Counted from the first letter of the stretch, positions 1 through 13,200 are shown. The stretch: 64,000 bases of DNA from Rotaria macrura (GCA_900239685.1 OENT01000569.1:1-64000); one strand, 5' to 3'. Notes: generated by a model from the sequence alone, not told the origin. Numbers and translations: made by a program.

Positions 1-3000
1 ATGAGAGATCATATGGTTCACATAATATCTATATCCATTATTTGCAATGATCGAATAATCTCAAACAATAGAAATCAATGAAGCAGAAAATTGGAATACA
101 GTATGTTGACTCTATCCAATTAAATTTCATATTAATTATCATGCGATAATTATGTGACAAGCAAACAGAAGCGCAAAAAAGTGTTTGTTTTATTTTGAAT
201 CATATGTCGTATTAGACTTTTTTCTCTTTTCAAAATTTTCAAAACTTTATCATTTCTAATATCGCAAACTTTAGGCTCATCCTAACTGCAGTCTGCTTCA
301 TTTATTTCATCAGCATGACAAAGTAGTTCAAGTAAAACACAACACTTTTCAATATCCCAATTTCTTTCTTCGTTTTCAGAACTATCCATCACGAGGGGGC
401 GTGAATCTGCTGACTATGCAATTTGAAAAATAGCTTGAACATACACACGTAATCTGAAAAGAAAACACTGATATGAATTGATTGTACTGGCACTGATTGA
501 TCAAAACTACCTAACCCTAAAAGACGAGTATCATGTAAAAATTTAGCACCATCAATTAATTTTTCGATGATCCGAGACACTTGAAAATGAATTTCTATCT
601 GTTTCAGTATTCCAGAATTCAACTATACAATCACCTCAATCTAATACAAGTCTTTCAATAGAATTCATATACAATAATTTACAACTTTTTTTCATAATAT
701 TTCTATTGCCATCGTAAACAATATAATTTCACTTTCATCGGTTTCATATTCTTTTGATGCTTCATAAAAGTCAGTGCGGAAAACAGTATCCATTGTTGAT
801 GAATGACCACTCAGAGTGAAAAGCGCTTTTAAAATATGTTCACCCTAAATTTTGAATGGCCAAATCATTAGAAACAGAAAGTGGTAACTAACCGAAACCA
901 TTTAAATGTACTATTTACAAAATTAATTAATTAATTAATTGAAGATTTGAACAAATGAATGTTGCAGAACAAAAACTGGATGATTGATTCATATCTCTTG
1001 TTTTTTTTAATTTGTCATCTTTTACTTCCATGTGAGCTGAATCGCTCACATATAGCCCTTAGTTTCTAATGATCTATTATTGATTCAAAGAATATCATTT
1101 TATCCAGGATCCACAGGATGGGAAGCATCCCATTACATAGTGTACCTTCAGTTTTGTTCAATATAACAGTGATAAGACATTGACGTAATTTAATGATTTT
1201 CTGAGTCTATCAACGATACGATACACTTTTAAAAGTCAACTAAAAACGTTTATCGAATAGCTAGTGTATATTCGAGTTAATTTCTTTGATATAATGGACA
1301 TGAATTAGTTTTCTTTTCGATGCTAATAGCTAGGAAAAATTTTTCATCGTGAGTTGTGATTCCACAGACTGCAACCAGCCGTATTTAATGGGGATAACTG
1401 CAAAAACAAGAACTAAGAACCAGTGTTGAAATGCCTTCATTTTGACAAATATCACAACCTGTTTGTTAATTTCAGATCTCTTAATGAATGCTTATATGTA
1501 CGAAAGCAATGAGTAGGCTGTAAGCATCTCACCACAGTTCGATCAAAGTAATTTAAACCCTTAATAGCTCTTATGCAAGAAGCTTCCAGTGGAAGAAAAA
1601 AAAATCATTTTTGAGAGTCATCGTTTTCCCGAGAGTTCACATAAAAGCAGAATTCTTTTGATTTCGAGATCAACCCATCCTGAACGTGAATTCTGTCAAG
1701 TAATCCAATTCATTTTTCAGATTCTTGAAAGTATTAGAGGGTGACATAGCGCGTTATTCTCCCCATGCTTATCTCTCGTCCAACAATCACCTACATCTAC
1801 CCTTTAGTACTCAGGACATGAATAGCAGATATTGAAGCGTTTGCATGAGTTTCAGAAAGGGGCAAGAGGAAAACTAAATCTTACAAAGAGCAATTTGAAT
1901 GAAATTCAAAACAGTTTATTGAACCGAAAACACGAAGACAAAACTCCTTTAAAATTTCTTTACTGTTTAATATTATTCATCGTTGTTTTCATAACAGGAT
2001 GAATTGATGAAACAGACTTCTAACCAATAGCTAGAGCTTTATGAAATTAAGAAGTGCGATGTTGTTATAAGATGCACATACTTTCAGATGGTCCTTCGGA
2101 AGAGTTTTACATTTGATTTGCAGTGATGTTTCATTAAACGATACTGCCTGTTTATATTGAAGTTAGTTTTTTTAAATCCCAAACATGTGATGAATATGTG
2201 CTATATCAGTGCCACATGATGAATCATTAAGTAAGTCGATGTAAATCTGTTCGGTCTGATGCCAGTAGATAACTTGGAGTATCATACAAGTAATATTTCA
2301 TCTTCTTTTGCATTCGAGTGTAGACTTCGAAAGGATGCGAATGAATTCGATGCCCACTCGATATTTCCAGCTATGATTGAAAAGATATACAATATGCCTA
2401 CCCCTTCAAGAACTTTTTGGAAAATTTGAAAGACTTTGTTGGGTCTCGACTAGTGAAGAAAAAAAATACTGGACAATAAAAGCCTGTCTTTGCTTCCCTT
2501 CAGTTTATTGAAGTCAGTTATGGATAAACCTTGAGCTTCAGAAAATGACGATTCATTGAAGTTGCCAAACTGTTTTTGATAGATATCTTTAACCTATCGG
2601 TGCATATTATGGATGATACCTGTCCTTTTGACTTCTTGATAGTATTTTCTAAATAGAATAACATCAGTAGCATTATTTTTTGTCTCTAGAACAATGAAAT
2701 GGTAAAGAAAGTTTGAAATTTGCTTTTTTCGAAAGAAAAATTGAAGTTTTAAAAGTTTCCCCTCCCCAAATGAAAGTGAAAGTGCCACTCCTATTCGAGA
2801 CATCACGAACTGCATGAAGTTCGATTGTGACCATAGAAGCAAATTATCGGATCATTATTGCTAAAAACATCAATCGGAGCAACGACACATCACAAGAACG
2901 GATCATCATGTAAAAAGAAGTCTATAAGAAAATTCTTTTGCTCAGAAACTGAAATTGCAAGATGCACCATTTTATTTTTTGGTATTTTTGAGCCTTTTAT

Positions 3001-3082
3001 CATAGGAAAAAGTAGGCAAGAGTATTTTAAGATACTTTATGCATTAAAGCATTATTTAAGTTTCATTTTTTAGTGAAAATTA
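1..3082. other. No gene seen; AT-rich intergenic
   Basis: I see no reading frame with protein-like composition, no RNA gene and no clear repeat pair here. The short open frames at 389-622, 2594-2842 and 2858-3073 are low-complexity and have no recognisable motif or supporting splice structure. A simple TTAA run lies near 922-940. Confidence 0.55.
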
Positions 3083-3250
3083 GCGGCGTGTCAGTATAGG
3101 TTTGGGCACAAGACTAGTTGTGAGTGTAGATAAAGATCAATGAAAGACGCGCACATACACCTATACTCTGAGAGGACAACTGCAGTTACCCACCCACGAG
3201 CTTCAGCGGTGACATCACCTAATCTCTCGTGCTCACATTAACACACACAA
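3083..3250. repeat. Possible decayed G-rich foldback element
   Basis: GT-rich sequence (GGCGTGTCAGTATAGG, GTGAGTGTAG) is followed by CA-rich sequence (GCGCACATACACC, ACCCACCCACGAG, ACACACACAAG). This resembles the better preserved GGGTGTGGG...CCCACACCC elements elsewhere in the window. No clean terminal repeat or target duplication could be set, so the assignment is by resemblance only. Confidence 0.3.
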
Positions 3251-3839
3251 GTTAATCAAGAATAGGTTTGACATTATTCGAAGTCAGTCAACTATTATTT
3301 TGTAACGATCAGTTCAACTGAAAACAATTTTCTGTAAATTCTGTAGAATTTCATTCTTTTCAAAAGATAAATGTCGTTCAATTAATACGAATGGTGAATG
3401 TCACATCGATAATGAAGAATACTTTCTTCGTCAAATCAATTTTTTCCGTTAATTCTTCACTGAGTCGAAATCGTTTCTATTCAGCATCCATTGATTCATA
3501 ACGATGGTCTCCCATGTATAGTTAGAACTATGGAATTCAGCATTGAGAGAATAAATCATTTTTGAATATCATTCCATTTATTCTTGAATATTCATTCAGC
3601 GGTAGAATTCACACTTACTCTGAAGACCCAGACGTAATTTTAGACAACAGGTCAAAACCTTTAAATTGATAAACTTTAACCGTATTTATTAAACGATAGA
3701 CTGCGCAAAGTCAACTTTTCTATCTCTCCATCATTATTCTTAAAAAAATCAGATTTCAATTATAAAAAAACAGATGATACTCTATGTCTATTAATCATTC
3801 ATGTTCCAACATTTCCTTTAGTTTGATAAATTGAAGAAT

Positions 3840-4390
3840 TAAATTTTATATTGTCTTCTTCAATGGAGTATATGCGACACCCATATCATTTTTCACTTAG
3901 AAACTATCAATATCGTAGATATGAGTTAGTTCTGTGCCTTTCGTACCGATGGGTATTGTATTCTTAATCCCCTACTGCTTCCTGACTCCATATTTCTGTT
4001 GCTACTAAATATCCCTAGCTACTTAAGTAGTGCTAGTAAATCGTTCTAAAGCTTCCATGTTTAAATAAGCCATATGTCTCACGTCAACTTCATAGTGCAA
4101 TTTTTTTTCTGGCATTGAAGCATTTTTATACTTACTACTTGTAATTAGTGACCAAAGGAATGAATTTGAACTATTCATATTATCCAATGAGTTGAAACCG
4201 TTAATACATGGACCAAACACCAACGTTTCACATATGGTTGCATTCATAAAAGAAGGTTTTTTTGATCGAGAAAAATGCATACAGAACGTTCTGCACACGT
4301 TTTCAATGCTCCATAAGCTGTGAGAGGCTAAGTTTTTGCAACCAATCCATCTGCGTATATTCATGGAGACCAATCTTCTTCAGTGTAGGA
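3840..4390 (-). pseudogene. Decayed NAD(P)-dependent epimerase/reductase (extended SDR, GRE2/DFR-like), C-terminal half
   Basis: Reading the minus strand across frames gives an ordered set of landmarks of the dihydroflavonol/methylglyoxal-reductase type of extended SDR. They are YTEEDWSP, then TAYGALKTCAER (the YxxxK catalytic region, here with the Lys kept), KPSFMNATICETLVFGP (the substrate-loop 'VFGP' block), VDVRHMAYLNMEALER (the 'VDVRDVA.AH..ALE' block) and GVAYTPLKKTI near the C-terminus. The order matches the family. The copy is broken: TGA at 4361-4363, TAG at 4328-4330, a frameshift around the A-run near 4250-4290, and further stops downstream (for example TAA at 3846-3848). The N-terminal Rossmann glycine motif (GxxGxxG) was not found upstream, so this is also truncated. 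No intact copy lies nearby. Confidence is high that it is SDR-derived and dead, lower on the exact subfamily. Confidence 0.75.
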
Positions 4391-4849
4391 ATAGTTAGGT
4401 CGAAATCCTTTACTTTATTTTCTGTTTAAGAAAGCACAAAAAATGTACAAGGCTGTACTTTCACTCAAAAACACCTTGCAAGTTATAACTGCAATAACAG
4501 TAGTGGTAGTTCGTCAGTACGTGTCCTAACATCACTGAAAGAATGAACAATATTACTACACGACACTACAAACTTTCTTCCTCAAGCTCCTAGAAGCGTG
4601 AAGTACACCAAGACTAGAGAGACGGCACTCTGAATGGCAGCCTGAAGTTGTATTTGTTTTGAGCCATTGTAAAGAATTAACTTCTTTCTAAATTTTCTTT
4701 TCAACAGAAAACATATTTAACGAGCGATCGCAAGATCTACTTTATTCTACCACCTGCTATATGTTCTCCATGCACCGTTATAAAATGTCCTTTGATGTTG
4801 TGTTATAAAAAAAAAGCTTTCTTAAAAAAGAACGAAAAAAAGCTGAAAT
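4391..4849. other. No gene seen
   Basis: This stretch lies between the SDR pseudogene and the tRNA. The N-terminal part of the SDR would be expected here, but only fragments of uncertain frame are visible. Confidence 0.4.
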
Positions 4850-4922
4850 GCTCTCACCAGGGATCGAACCTGGGACCTTCGCGTTATTAGCACGACGCTC
4901 TAACCGGCTGAGCTATGAGAGC
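4850..4922 (-). tRNA. tRNA-Ile (AAT)
   Basis: This is a 73-nt gene on the minus strand. The acceptor stem GCTCTCA pairs perfectly with TGAGAGC. The D-arm region is TAGCTCAGCCGGTTAGAGC. The anticodon loop reads CT-AAT-AA between GTGCT-side and ACGC-side stem bases, which is the standard eukaryotic tRNA-Ile(AAT) arm. The T-arm contains GGTTCGATCC, a good pol III B box. No intron is present and CCA is not encoded, as usual in eukaryotes. On the transcribed strand a run of T follows soon after the gene (A-rich on the plus strand at 4803-4840), which can serve as pol III terminator. Confidence 0.95.
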
Positions 4923-7010
4923 ACGTGGATTTAATCCTTTTCTTATTAGCGATTTCACTATTGGATTTCATATTTTGAAGAAACTTGACATTTGCAGGAA
5001 GCTTAAGGGAATCTCTAGGTGATATTAAAAATAGAACACTGTTTCATATACAGGATTATTTAATACGTGTGAAACTGCAATATGCGGTCGATGATACAGA
5101 GTATAGATTACTAGAAGAGTACTATTGTTGCTTGAAAAGTTCATTTTACTCAAATGGAAAAGGACTACATTATAGCATGGATTGATGTGTGAACACATAT
5201 GTAAACCATAATGAAAAAAGAGCATGCAGCATCCATCTAGAGAATGGCAGATGCAGACGGTAAGGATGGGATTGCGTACGCTTTATGCTTTTTAATCCTT
5301 TAATGGGGACCCATATCCATATGTTTATTTCAATTGAACAATGAATTCTCATGGACATCATTAATATCTATGTTGTCTCATAGAGAAATCATTATTATTA
5401 TTTTGTTTATGCTTGTCTGAGTCTTCTTCGTTTCAATATGATATAAAATGCAACACTTTCTAGAACAATTATTGTCTTTTAACTATCATTCATCGAATAA
5501 TTGCTCAGGCATCGAATTATATGTCTAGTTAATTGTCGTTGTCTGATATTGAACGATTCCAATCATCTCACATTATACAGAAATAAATATTAGCTTGCTG
5601 ACTCCATATGACATATATTTATTAGGGAAAATGCGTCTGTTTTATTTTTTACTAGTGCTCGTTGCCCATTCTTACTCATAGCCACTTTACTACTGCAATG
5701 TGCAATTCTTCTTGATAGAGTACGTATTTATAAGAGAACGAAGAAAAAGACAAATAAAAAGCAAAGCAGTGAAAAAAAGGCACACAATTCGTTGATATAC
5801 TAGAAAACAGAGTAACGAGTGATTTGAAAAGAACAGCTTAAAGGTGTGAGCAGTAAAACATTCCAAACGACAGTGGCACATTACTAGATTTACCTAAGCG
5901 TTATGGATTCGTGTACTTACCTGTAGTATTAATATGAAGAGGATTCGAAAATTGGAACAAACGTTTTGTGAATGCGGTAGACTTAGTACCACAGCGATGA
6001 AAGTATTTAAAGATATTGATAGAGATATGACCATGAAAGAAGAAAAGCTCCGGCTGGCTTACTGATGAAGTAACTTCTTATCAATCAGCAACTAGTAAAA
6101 TTCAGGCCGAACGAGCAGACTGTAGTAATTCCTATTCAGTGAGAAAATTTTCGAATCTTCGACCAATTTATCCGGGTTGTGCTTGAAGCTTTTTATCAAA
6201 GAAACATACATAGAGATAATCGACTAGAGTGAAATCTCAGACTATCAAGTTCGATGAGAATTGCATATTCATAGAGAAAGCACTCTACGCTCACTAACCC
6301 AGCTCGCACTAATGATACAGGATTTGCAATCGCTCATCTCGACGAGGAAGATTGTCAGTGAAGTCTCCAGCGATGCTGAAAATTATACGAGGGACAAAAA
6401 TGTATTTACCCTCATAAAGAATTCCGAAAGACACACAGAAAGAAAATTCTCACGTCACTTCAGTAAATAATGTTTCAGGGGAAAGCAAACAATGTTAGGT
6501 ACAGCAAAACTACATTCCACGAGGTAGTCAAAAGGCTTAAAAGCAATCTTTCATTATCCTAAATATTTGTGGAGAGTATTATGTCCTAATTGGACGCATG
6601 GGGTTTACATCGATATCTTCTCACTCACTTAACGGTGCAAATGAAAGAGAACAAGCCTTAAGTGGTTTATGAAATAGTTTCCATGATGTTTGCCAGCTTG
6701 AGATACATCAGGAATGTGTATCGCCGATAGTGAAGACTTCAGGATTGTGCATCATGCAGTCGGCATCGAGAACGTTTCATTTCTCCGAGTCTTGTATCAG
6801 AGTACGAAAAAACCGTTTGAAACAATCTGGAAATACGTGAAAGCTACACAGAAACATTTAAAATTAATCATTGATCTATTTCTGTGACGATAAGCATTTC
6901 TCAACGAAAGAGATAGATGTTAGCAAACCAAAACAAGTTCAATAAACCTATATGTATCTTAAAGTAGTCGTGACGACATTAAAGCTACTAATGAAATTTT
7001 TAGAGAGAGA
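4923..7010. other. Intergenic; possible decayed coding sequence at 5930-6480
   Basis: No intact gene. The plus strand between about 5940 and 6470 reads as broken, charged, coding-like sequence (for example a stretch encoding LEKTFCECGRLSTTAMKVF, then a frame ending near 6470 rich in R, E and S), with several stops between pieces. I could not assign a family. The rest shows nothing recognisable. Confidence 0.3.
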
Positions 7011-7023
7011 GAAACGGAGGGCA

Positions 7024-7196
7024 GGGATGTGGGCGTGCATCTACGTGCGGGCGTTGATGTGGCTGCAATTCTCGGTGTGCGTTCCAGTGCGTGGCTAGGC
7101 TCGTCTAAGGTAGGCTATGGTTGTTATTGTGGACGCTCTTGGATGTATAACTGGTCCTATATAGTGATTGTGCATCCTTACACACACCCACATCCC
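7024..7196. repeat. G-rich inverted-repeat element (173 bp)
   Basis: The left end GGGATGTGGGCGTG and the right end CACACCCACATCCC are near-perfect inverted repeats. The internal sequence is GT-rich on the plus strand. It belongs with the group of GGGTGTGGG-type foldback elements in this window (18302, 26663, 34987, 39139, 42413, 43443). No target duplication is obvious. Confidence 0.6.
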
Positions 7197-7610
7197 AGGT
7201 AATGGTAATTCAAACATCCCATTTGCATACTGCGATCATCTTTGATTTTTCCAGTTTAATCATCTGTGTCAAAATTCACACTTGACATGACTATTCCGAC
7301 CTCAAAACTAGTCATAAACTGTCAAGGTTACTAATTGAATCTTTTCTATGTTCATCGAAAGATCTTGAAATTAGTCACTACAAGTATATTTCCGAATTCC
7401 ATCATTCCCACCAAAAAAAGCAGAGAATCTTTCCAGGATGTTTGTTGGATCCTTGCCAGATCTATAAACAATCAAGAAAGAAAACATGCTCGTATAATCA
7501 GATTGGGCATTGACAATACAAAAGGTAGAAACACAAACACAAAAGCGTTAATCGCAGTTACTACTCCACTAAGTAACTTAAATTTCTTCGTTAAATTTAT
7601 GTGCTTGTGA

Positions 7611-8888
7611 TCAATCCTTCGTAATGATATTGACATCATTTCTTTTTCTTCTATGTATATGATTAGCGACGAAAGATACTCCAAATGGAACAAACAGTTT
7701 CAAAGCTGTTACCAAGCCACTAACTAAGCCAATCAGCGCCTTGACTATGTCGATAACACTGTTTTTAGTCGTGAGTGTGTAGCTGCACTGCGATGATTTG
7801 CATGCTGCATAGTAATCCTCATAGGCGACCGACCAGTTCCAAACTTCAACCATTAATTCATTCAACAACGTTCCTATCGTAGTATTCGGAGAAAAGTGGC
7901 TTGGTACCGATGAGTTCAATATTGTTGCATTCAAAAACGTTCCTGGGCTCATGTGAAACAGTAACTCATTAAAACATGTCTCATTATACAAACATTCAAG
8001 ATTTGACTGACGTAATGACTCTAAAATGAAACATCCCGTGTAAAAGGCGGGCACAAGCCACGGTAACGAAACATTATCGTTCTCATAAATGGGTGTCACT
8101 GTAATACATTGACTACTAGAGGCACAACTGCAGCCATCAGGATATGTGTTCCACTCACAATTTACATAGCTGTATCCATAGTGTACAAAGAGAATGTAAT
8201 TGGTCATCATTGGTGATAGTAGAGTATTAGCTTGAGTGGTATCTCGTATCGCTCGTAACGATAGTGAGAAACTGTTGGTGTTCGTCGAGATAAACTCTTG
8301 AATGAATGCTTCAAATTGTGATTGAAGTAGATCTGATGGCGTAGCAAGAGAACTCACATAGCTGTTCGAATAGAACTGTAATAGGCTACTGGAGATCGCT
8401 TGTTCGATTAACTCACAGAGTGCTATCAGTGCCTCAAATAATTGGCGACCTATTAGTCGGAAGTCAGTAAATCAATGAGGGGCTAAAGTAGTGGTTACTA
8501 TAAATGAAATCCACTGGTCAGTGACAAAGTAACTGCTGCAAACTTGATGCAATGTATGATTGACATTAAGAAACGTGTTGTAGTTGTTCGATATCTTATT
8601 GCAGGGGCATGCCAAAGTTTCTGAGTGTTGAAGATAAAGCTGTTTGTACTGATTGAGACTAGGAGCTTGAATCGTGACTATCATGATAGCATTCACAGCC
8701 GATGTGTAGATGAGAAGTATGGTGAGTCATAGCGTAAGTAACACGATGAATAATCTGGTCGATATTCGTTGGGTTTGCAGGTCATGCTGGTTGTTTGAGG
8801 GTGGCATGGATGGAAACAGATTCCAATTAGCCAGATAGAGTATGATATGACGAAGCAATCCATGAACATGTTGTGAAAGTCCTAGAAC
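7611..8888 (-). pseudogene. Decayed member of a bdelloid-expanded cysteine-rich membrane protein family
   Basis: One minus-strand frame of about 425 codons stays in register over its whole length. It is interrupted only by two TGA codons, at 8727-8729 and 8472-8474, and ends at TGA 7611-7613. The layout is: an N-terminal cytoplasmic stretch ending in QTQRISTR, a transmembrane segment (split by the first TGA), an extracellular region with CPCNKIS and HQVCSS motifs, the conserved block SLLQFYSN..., YILFVHYGY, a CSCASSSQC cysteine cluster, ESLRQSNLECLY, many N-glycosylation sequons, the block YYAACKSSQCSYT, then a second TM segment and a basic tail HRRKR. I recognise this arrangement as an uncharacterised membrane-protein family with many copies in bdelloids; no function is known to me. 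The exon appears to start after a TTTCAG acceptor at 8889-8894, so a 5' exon is missing or unrecognised. The near-complete conservation suggests recent inactivation or assembly errors. Confidence 0.7.
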
Positions 8889-9757
8889 TGAAACTAAACT
8901 TATTCAGGGTGTGTTCAGGTATTTGTTTTATAGGGAATTTAAGCTTTGTCACTCATAAGTATTTTCAATAAACTTAATATGTCACTTTTAGGAATGAATG
9001 ATGCATAGAAGGCTTCATAGTTATATAGCTACGGATAGGCGTACGTGAAATGTAAGTGAAGTCGAGCTTACTACAGCCAACGATTTAGTGAGCTGTCGAG
9101 GTATTTTAGAGGAAGTTTCAGTTGTACTCAGCTATTTTCACATTTTCCAGTTTGCAAAGTAAAGACAGAAACACTATGAGCAAGTGCCACCAGATATATC
9201 GCGAATGTTTTAATGAAGCGGTTTTTTTCAATATTTGGAAGTGAGAATACGTGTGCTCAGCCGGAAACGTTTCACGATGGCTCATGGTTTTCAGTTATAC
9301 AGAGCAAAAAGAAACTCTGTTCTATACTGTCATATGTGATTCGTCTATTTTCGTCCACTTATCGAATATGTAAATTGAATTGGAACTTTTTATTATTAAT
9401 CACACAAAATGCTTCAATCTACGACTTATACCCTATCTTTTGTAAACTCAGGGGAGTAATGGGAAGTCTACATAATTAGCACGAAGTAATTATGTTCAAT
9501 CAATCATGAGTTCAATATTCGTTATTCAAGTGTATTTATGTGAGTTGCTTCATGAATAGTTAGAATTGACAGTATGGGATTCGCGGTTATTTGACCATTA
9601 TACTAGTGTCTTGCTCAGGGTGATATGAATATAGTTTTGAACATGCATCCCAATTATAGCTGGCAGTTAATATGCATGAAAAACGGAGTTCCGTGATGAG
9701 AATTGAACTAGCACTTTTTAAAAGGCTGCTGAACATTTTCAGTTTCATTATTGATCC
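8889..9757. other. No gene seen
   Basis: The first exon of the preceding minus-strand gene should lie here, but I could not identify it. The open frame at 9213-9479 has no recognisable features. Confidence 0.4.
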
Positions 9758-10243
9758 ATGTTGTTAGCGATGCAGGGAGAAAATTTTCCTTCAGTCATTA
9801 TTATATTTATATTTTTTGAGTGCCTCCAAAAGCGGAAAGGTAAATATAAGTCTCATTATAACGATGACTTAAGACTCAAATCATGGAACACTATTAAAAA
9901 AAGTCTGAAAACATTACTAGAGTTGATGGATAAGTATGTAGACTTGGTAATAACAGCCAAAGAGTTAAATCTAGTAACTATTATTGACGAAAAAATACGT
10001 ATCCCAATAGTGCGCTGCTTGATTGTAAGATCGCTGCGAAAAAAAAAGAAATATACCGGCTATTGTCGATGGAAAGTTATAGGAGATGAATTTTATGCGA
10101 ATGATTATCTTCAATTCTCAGTGCTTTGTACCCCCACCTCTCAACCATCAGCAAAGATGAGTCAGCTGGAACTGATCGAGTTTCTATGCGAGGAGAGAAG
10201 TTACCGTAATGTTACCAGTTACTTTTTCCGGATAGCTTATTAA
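9758..10243 (+). CDS. Hypothetical protein (161 aa), doubtful
   Basis: A 161-codon uninterrupted frame, long for DNA this AT-rich. After a hydrophobic N-terminus (about residues 11-23) the protein is basic and helical-looking (a KRKGKYKS patch, two lysine-rich patches, LRKKKKY). It ends in a better-structured stretch with W, C and aromatic residues (GYCRWKVIGDEFY, KMSQLELIEFLCEE, NVTSYFFRIAY). I do not recognise the family. No introns are evident and no neighbours support it. It could be the last exon of a decayed gene or a chance ORF; the composition of the C-terminal 80 residues argues mildly for real coding origin. Confidence 0.35.
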   Translation: MLLAMQGENFPSVIIIFIFFECLQKRKGKYKSHYNDDLRLKSWNTIKKSLKTLLELMDKYVDLVITAKELNLVTIIDEKIRIPIVRCLIVRSLRKKKKYTGYCRWKVIGDEFYANDYLQFSVLCTPTSQPSAKMSQLELIEFLCEERSYRNVTSYFFRIAY

Positions 10244-13200
10244 ATCGGGGAATTAAGACCTCGTATGATCGAGTATTGTCAAAAGAATAAGTAATGAGCT
10301 TAGGAGTTACTAGTTGTTTAGTAAGTCCTTACCTAATTGAATGACTAGCGACAGCATTCTATCATAGGACATCATAGTTTGCCATTGAAGAAGTTATCGG
10401 GAAAAGTAACTTGTATCGTAACGGATTCGTAAAGTTAACTTCCAACCACTAGTTTTCTATCCAGAAGTATTGGCGATACCAGTGGATTCTGGAAGTCGGA
10501 GAAAAAGGTCTGATTTCCTCAGAAAATACTAATGACTTTCTACTCGAGCGGTTAGACATCAATTCAACTATTTCAACATTCCATGTCTGGAATTCATAGA
10601 AAAAATACCAGTTGTACTAGTTTTTAAAGTTTTTCTTGAAGACCCTTGGCTTTTCCATTCGTTTATTGACGATAGTATACCAGTAAACAACGGAAAAAAT
10701 CAGTTTATGTTTTAATTGCAGAGTACAAGCAACTGGAGAGTTCTGTCAACTTATCTGGTTGTATAATAGTAGCGCTGCCATTTTATTTCAGTTCTGCTGC
10801 AATTCCAGGAAGCAAAAGAAATAATCTAATAGCACCTTAATGAAGAAATATTATTTTCATCCTTTTCTCAACTGATTGTCGTTAGACTCATGAGCTTAAA
10901 ATCTTTTTTCAACAAGAGCATTCCTAATTCCTGTAATAAGAAACGAAGCAGCACAAAGACGTTAAACCTCTGTTGTGAGCCCTATAGTTACGGTTGAATA
11001 CATCTCATAGAGCGGTAACCTCAGAATCAGAGTTGCACATAGTCATTTCTATTCGATAAACGAAAAGGAATTGGAGTTCTAGGAAACAAATCTATTCACG
11101 TCGATAATCGATTGTGAATATCTATTGAGATTAAACTGTTTCTGTTGAAGAAACCTATCATCAGTTAGTTTTTCAAGCGTTAGAAAACATCTATAGGTGG
11201 AACCAAGAGGTTTTTGAAAATTACCTACTGAACATCGATCACGATGTTGACTTTTAATCATCAGCCACAGATGATTTGATGTTAATTTATTGGATTCTAT
11301 CTATTTTCACTATAGCTGCGAAAAATAAAAGTCTAAAACAGATGATCATTTCACATAAATGGGTTTTCAAACATAATGGAAATAAGGTCACTTCTTTTCT
11401 CACTAGGTAATGGAGCTTAATTAAACAAAAACTCCTGGCTGCATGTGTTAGAATGAGGTTACGTGCAAAAGCAATCAGATGGATTCTCAGTGAATAATAC
11501 TAGGAAGAGTCGACGGGGAAAAGATGGGCTGTAGAAGTGGGATGCGTTAATGACCCTTTTCTTTGCTCATGATTTTTTTCGTCACAAATATATGAGAGTT
11601 ATTGAGAGTATTGCTAAAATTTCACGTTACACCATTTCTATATGCCCTCACCTCCACTTTGTAGTAGTCTTTTACCGAGAAGTCTTGAAAAATGTAGGGC
11701 TATCGATATTTGAGAATGTGTCGTATATTTTTATCTTAACATTTACCTTCGTTTTTTCCAATAATTTACTACTGTAAAAGATAGAGGTCATACTAAACTT
11801 TTTAGAGTTCTAGACTTTGGTACCATTTTCAGAACTTTTTCAAGTTCTATCCGTTTGGTTTCGTGCTTAAAAAAAGAGTTAATCTCAAATTGTGGAACCT
11901 AAAAAGGATTCAGTATGGCATATTTCTATCAGTAAGAACTAATTGCCAATACTTCTGTAGAATTCCCGGCTGAAATTCGATTCTAATAATTTACTCTAAA
12001 CTCTGAACTCAGGAACATCAATCAAGAGAGAAAAAGATTTTATGAAATCTCCGAAAACATGTCAGGCCCATCTCCACGTCGTTTTTCTGCTCTGTAGCAA
12101 AAAATGCCATACCGAGCAAAAAGTACCAGCATGAATGCTACGAAACTTAAAAAGAGTTTTGTACACCGAACGGAACTTAAAAATTGCTCCAAATGCTTTG
12201 CAGTTTAGTAGCATAAGTTGATTCAAATGAATCCGTTATGGATTATGGAACAAAGGGAATATACATTATCCATAAACTGATAGATAGTGTTCGATCAGGT
12301 TCCATTTAAATTTTGTGAACAATGTTAAATGAATATGGAATTAAATATGTTCCTCTAACAGGAATTTAATCTCCGTAACACGGCTGCAAAAAATGCGTGC
12401 ACGTGTATGCTAAAATGTCGGAAAGGTTCCATTTACACACAAGACAATAATAAGGGTGCGCGCTATCACCACCACTATTTATAATATTCATGGGCACGAT
12501 ATTTCAAAAACGTGCAAGATGGTAGAGACGTTCTTGAACCGCCAGTTACTTCAGCATCTTTAGCATTTTTTCAGCGCTTTGTAGTATCATTCGGTGCTTA
12601 GCTAATGTACTGACCAGGGCAATACAGAACGGCCAAATTTCACTACGCGCTGCTCAAACTCATAACTGCCTAAGGTGCCGAAAAGGAACTGAAGATGTTG
12701 AAGGTCGACTGGTCTATGTTGCGCAATAATTCCCTGGTCAAATTTTGTAACATTTATTTTTAGATCAATAGATTTAAATTTAATTTCAGAGAGAGTTTAA
12801 GCGGTGATCACAAGTTAGTCATTTTTTCTTTAGAAATCTGATCATGAAAGTTTTTTCAAAACCTGCTTCCTGACATATTATTCGACGCAGCATGCGGTTC
12901 TCCACAAAACGGCTTATTCAGTGTTTAATCTCATCTCTAAGAGCAACTTCTAAGTTCTTCAACAGTTTTCAACTTACTATGCAGTTAATGAACTTCGAAT
13001 TTCGATGTAGTAGTTTGATTCTTGCATAGAGCGATATTTATGGGGCAGTGACCAATATAAGCAAGAATTAAATATAACTGAGCACATTTAGTGCCTCAAA
13101 TTTGATCAACAAACAACAGTGTCATAGCGTTACGCTGTTTTTTGCATTTCTTACCTGAACAAAAATAGATTAGAGATAATCTTTTTTTATTGCTTGAAAA

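Noticed and set aside
12612..12743. Small MITE with TGACCAGGG ends
   Set aside because: The inverted repeat is only about 12 bp and no target duplication was found; kept as a remark only.
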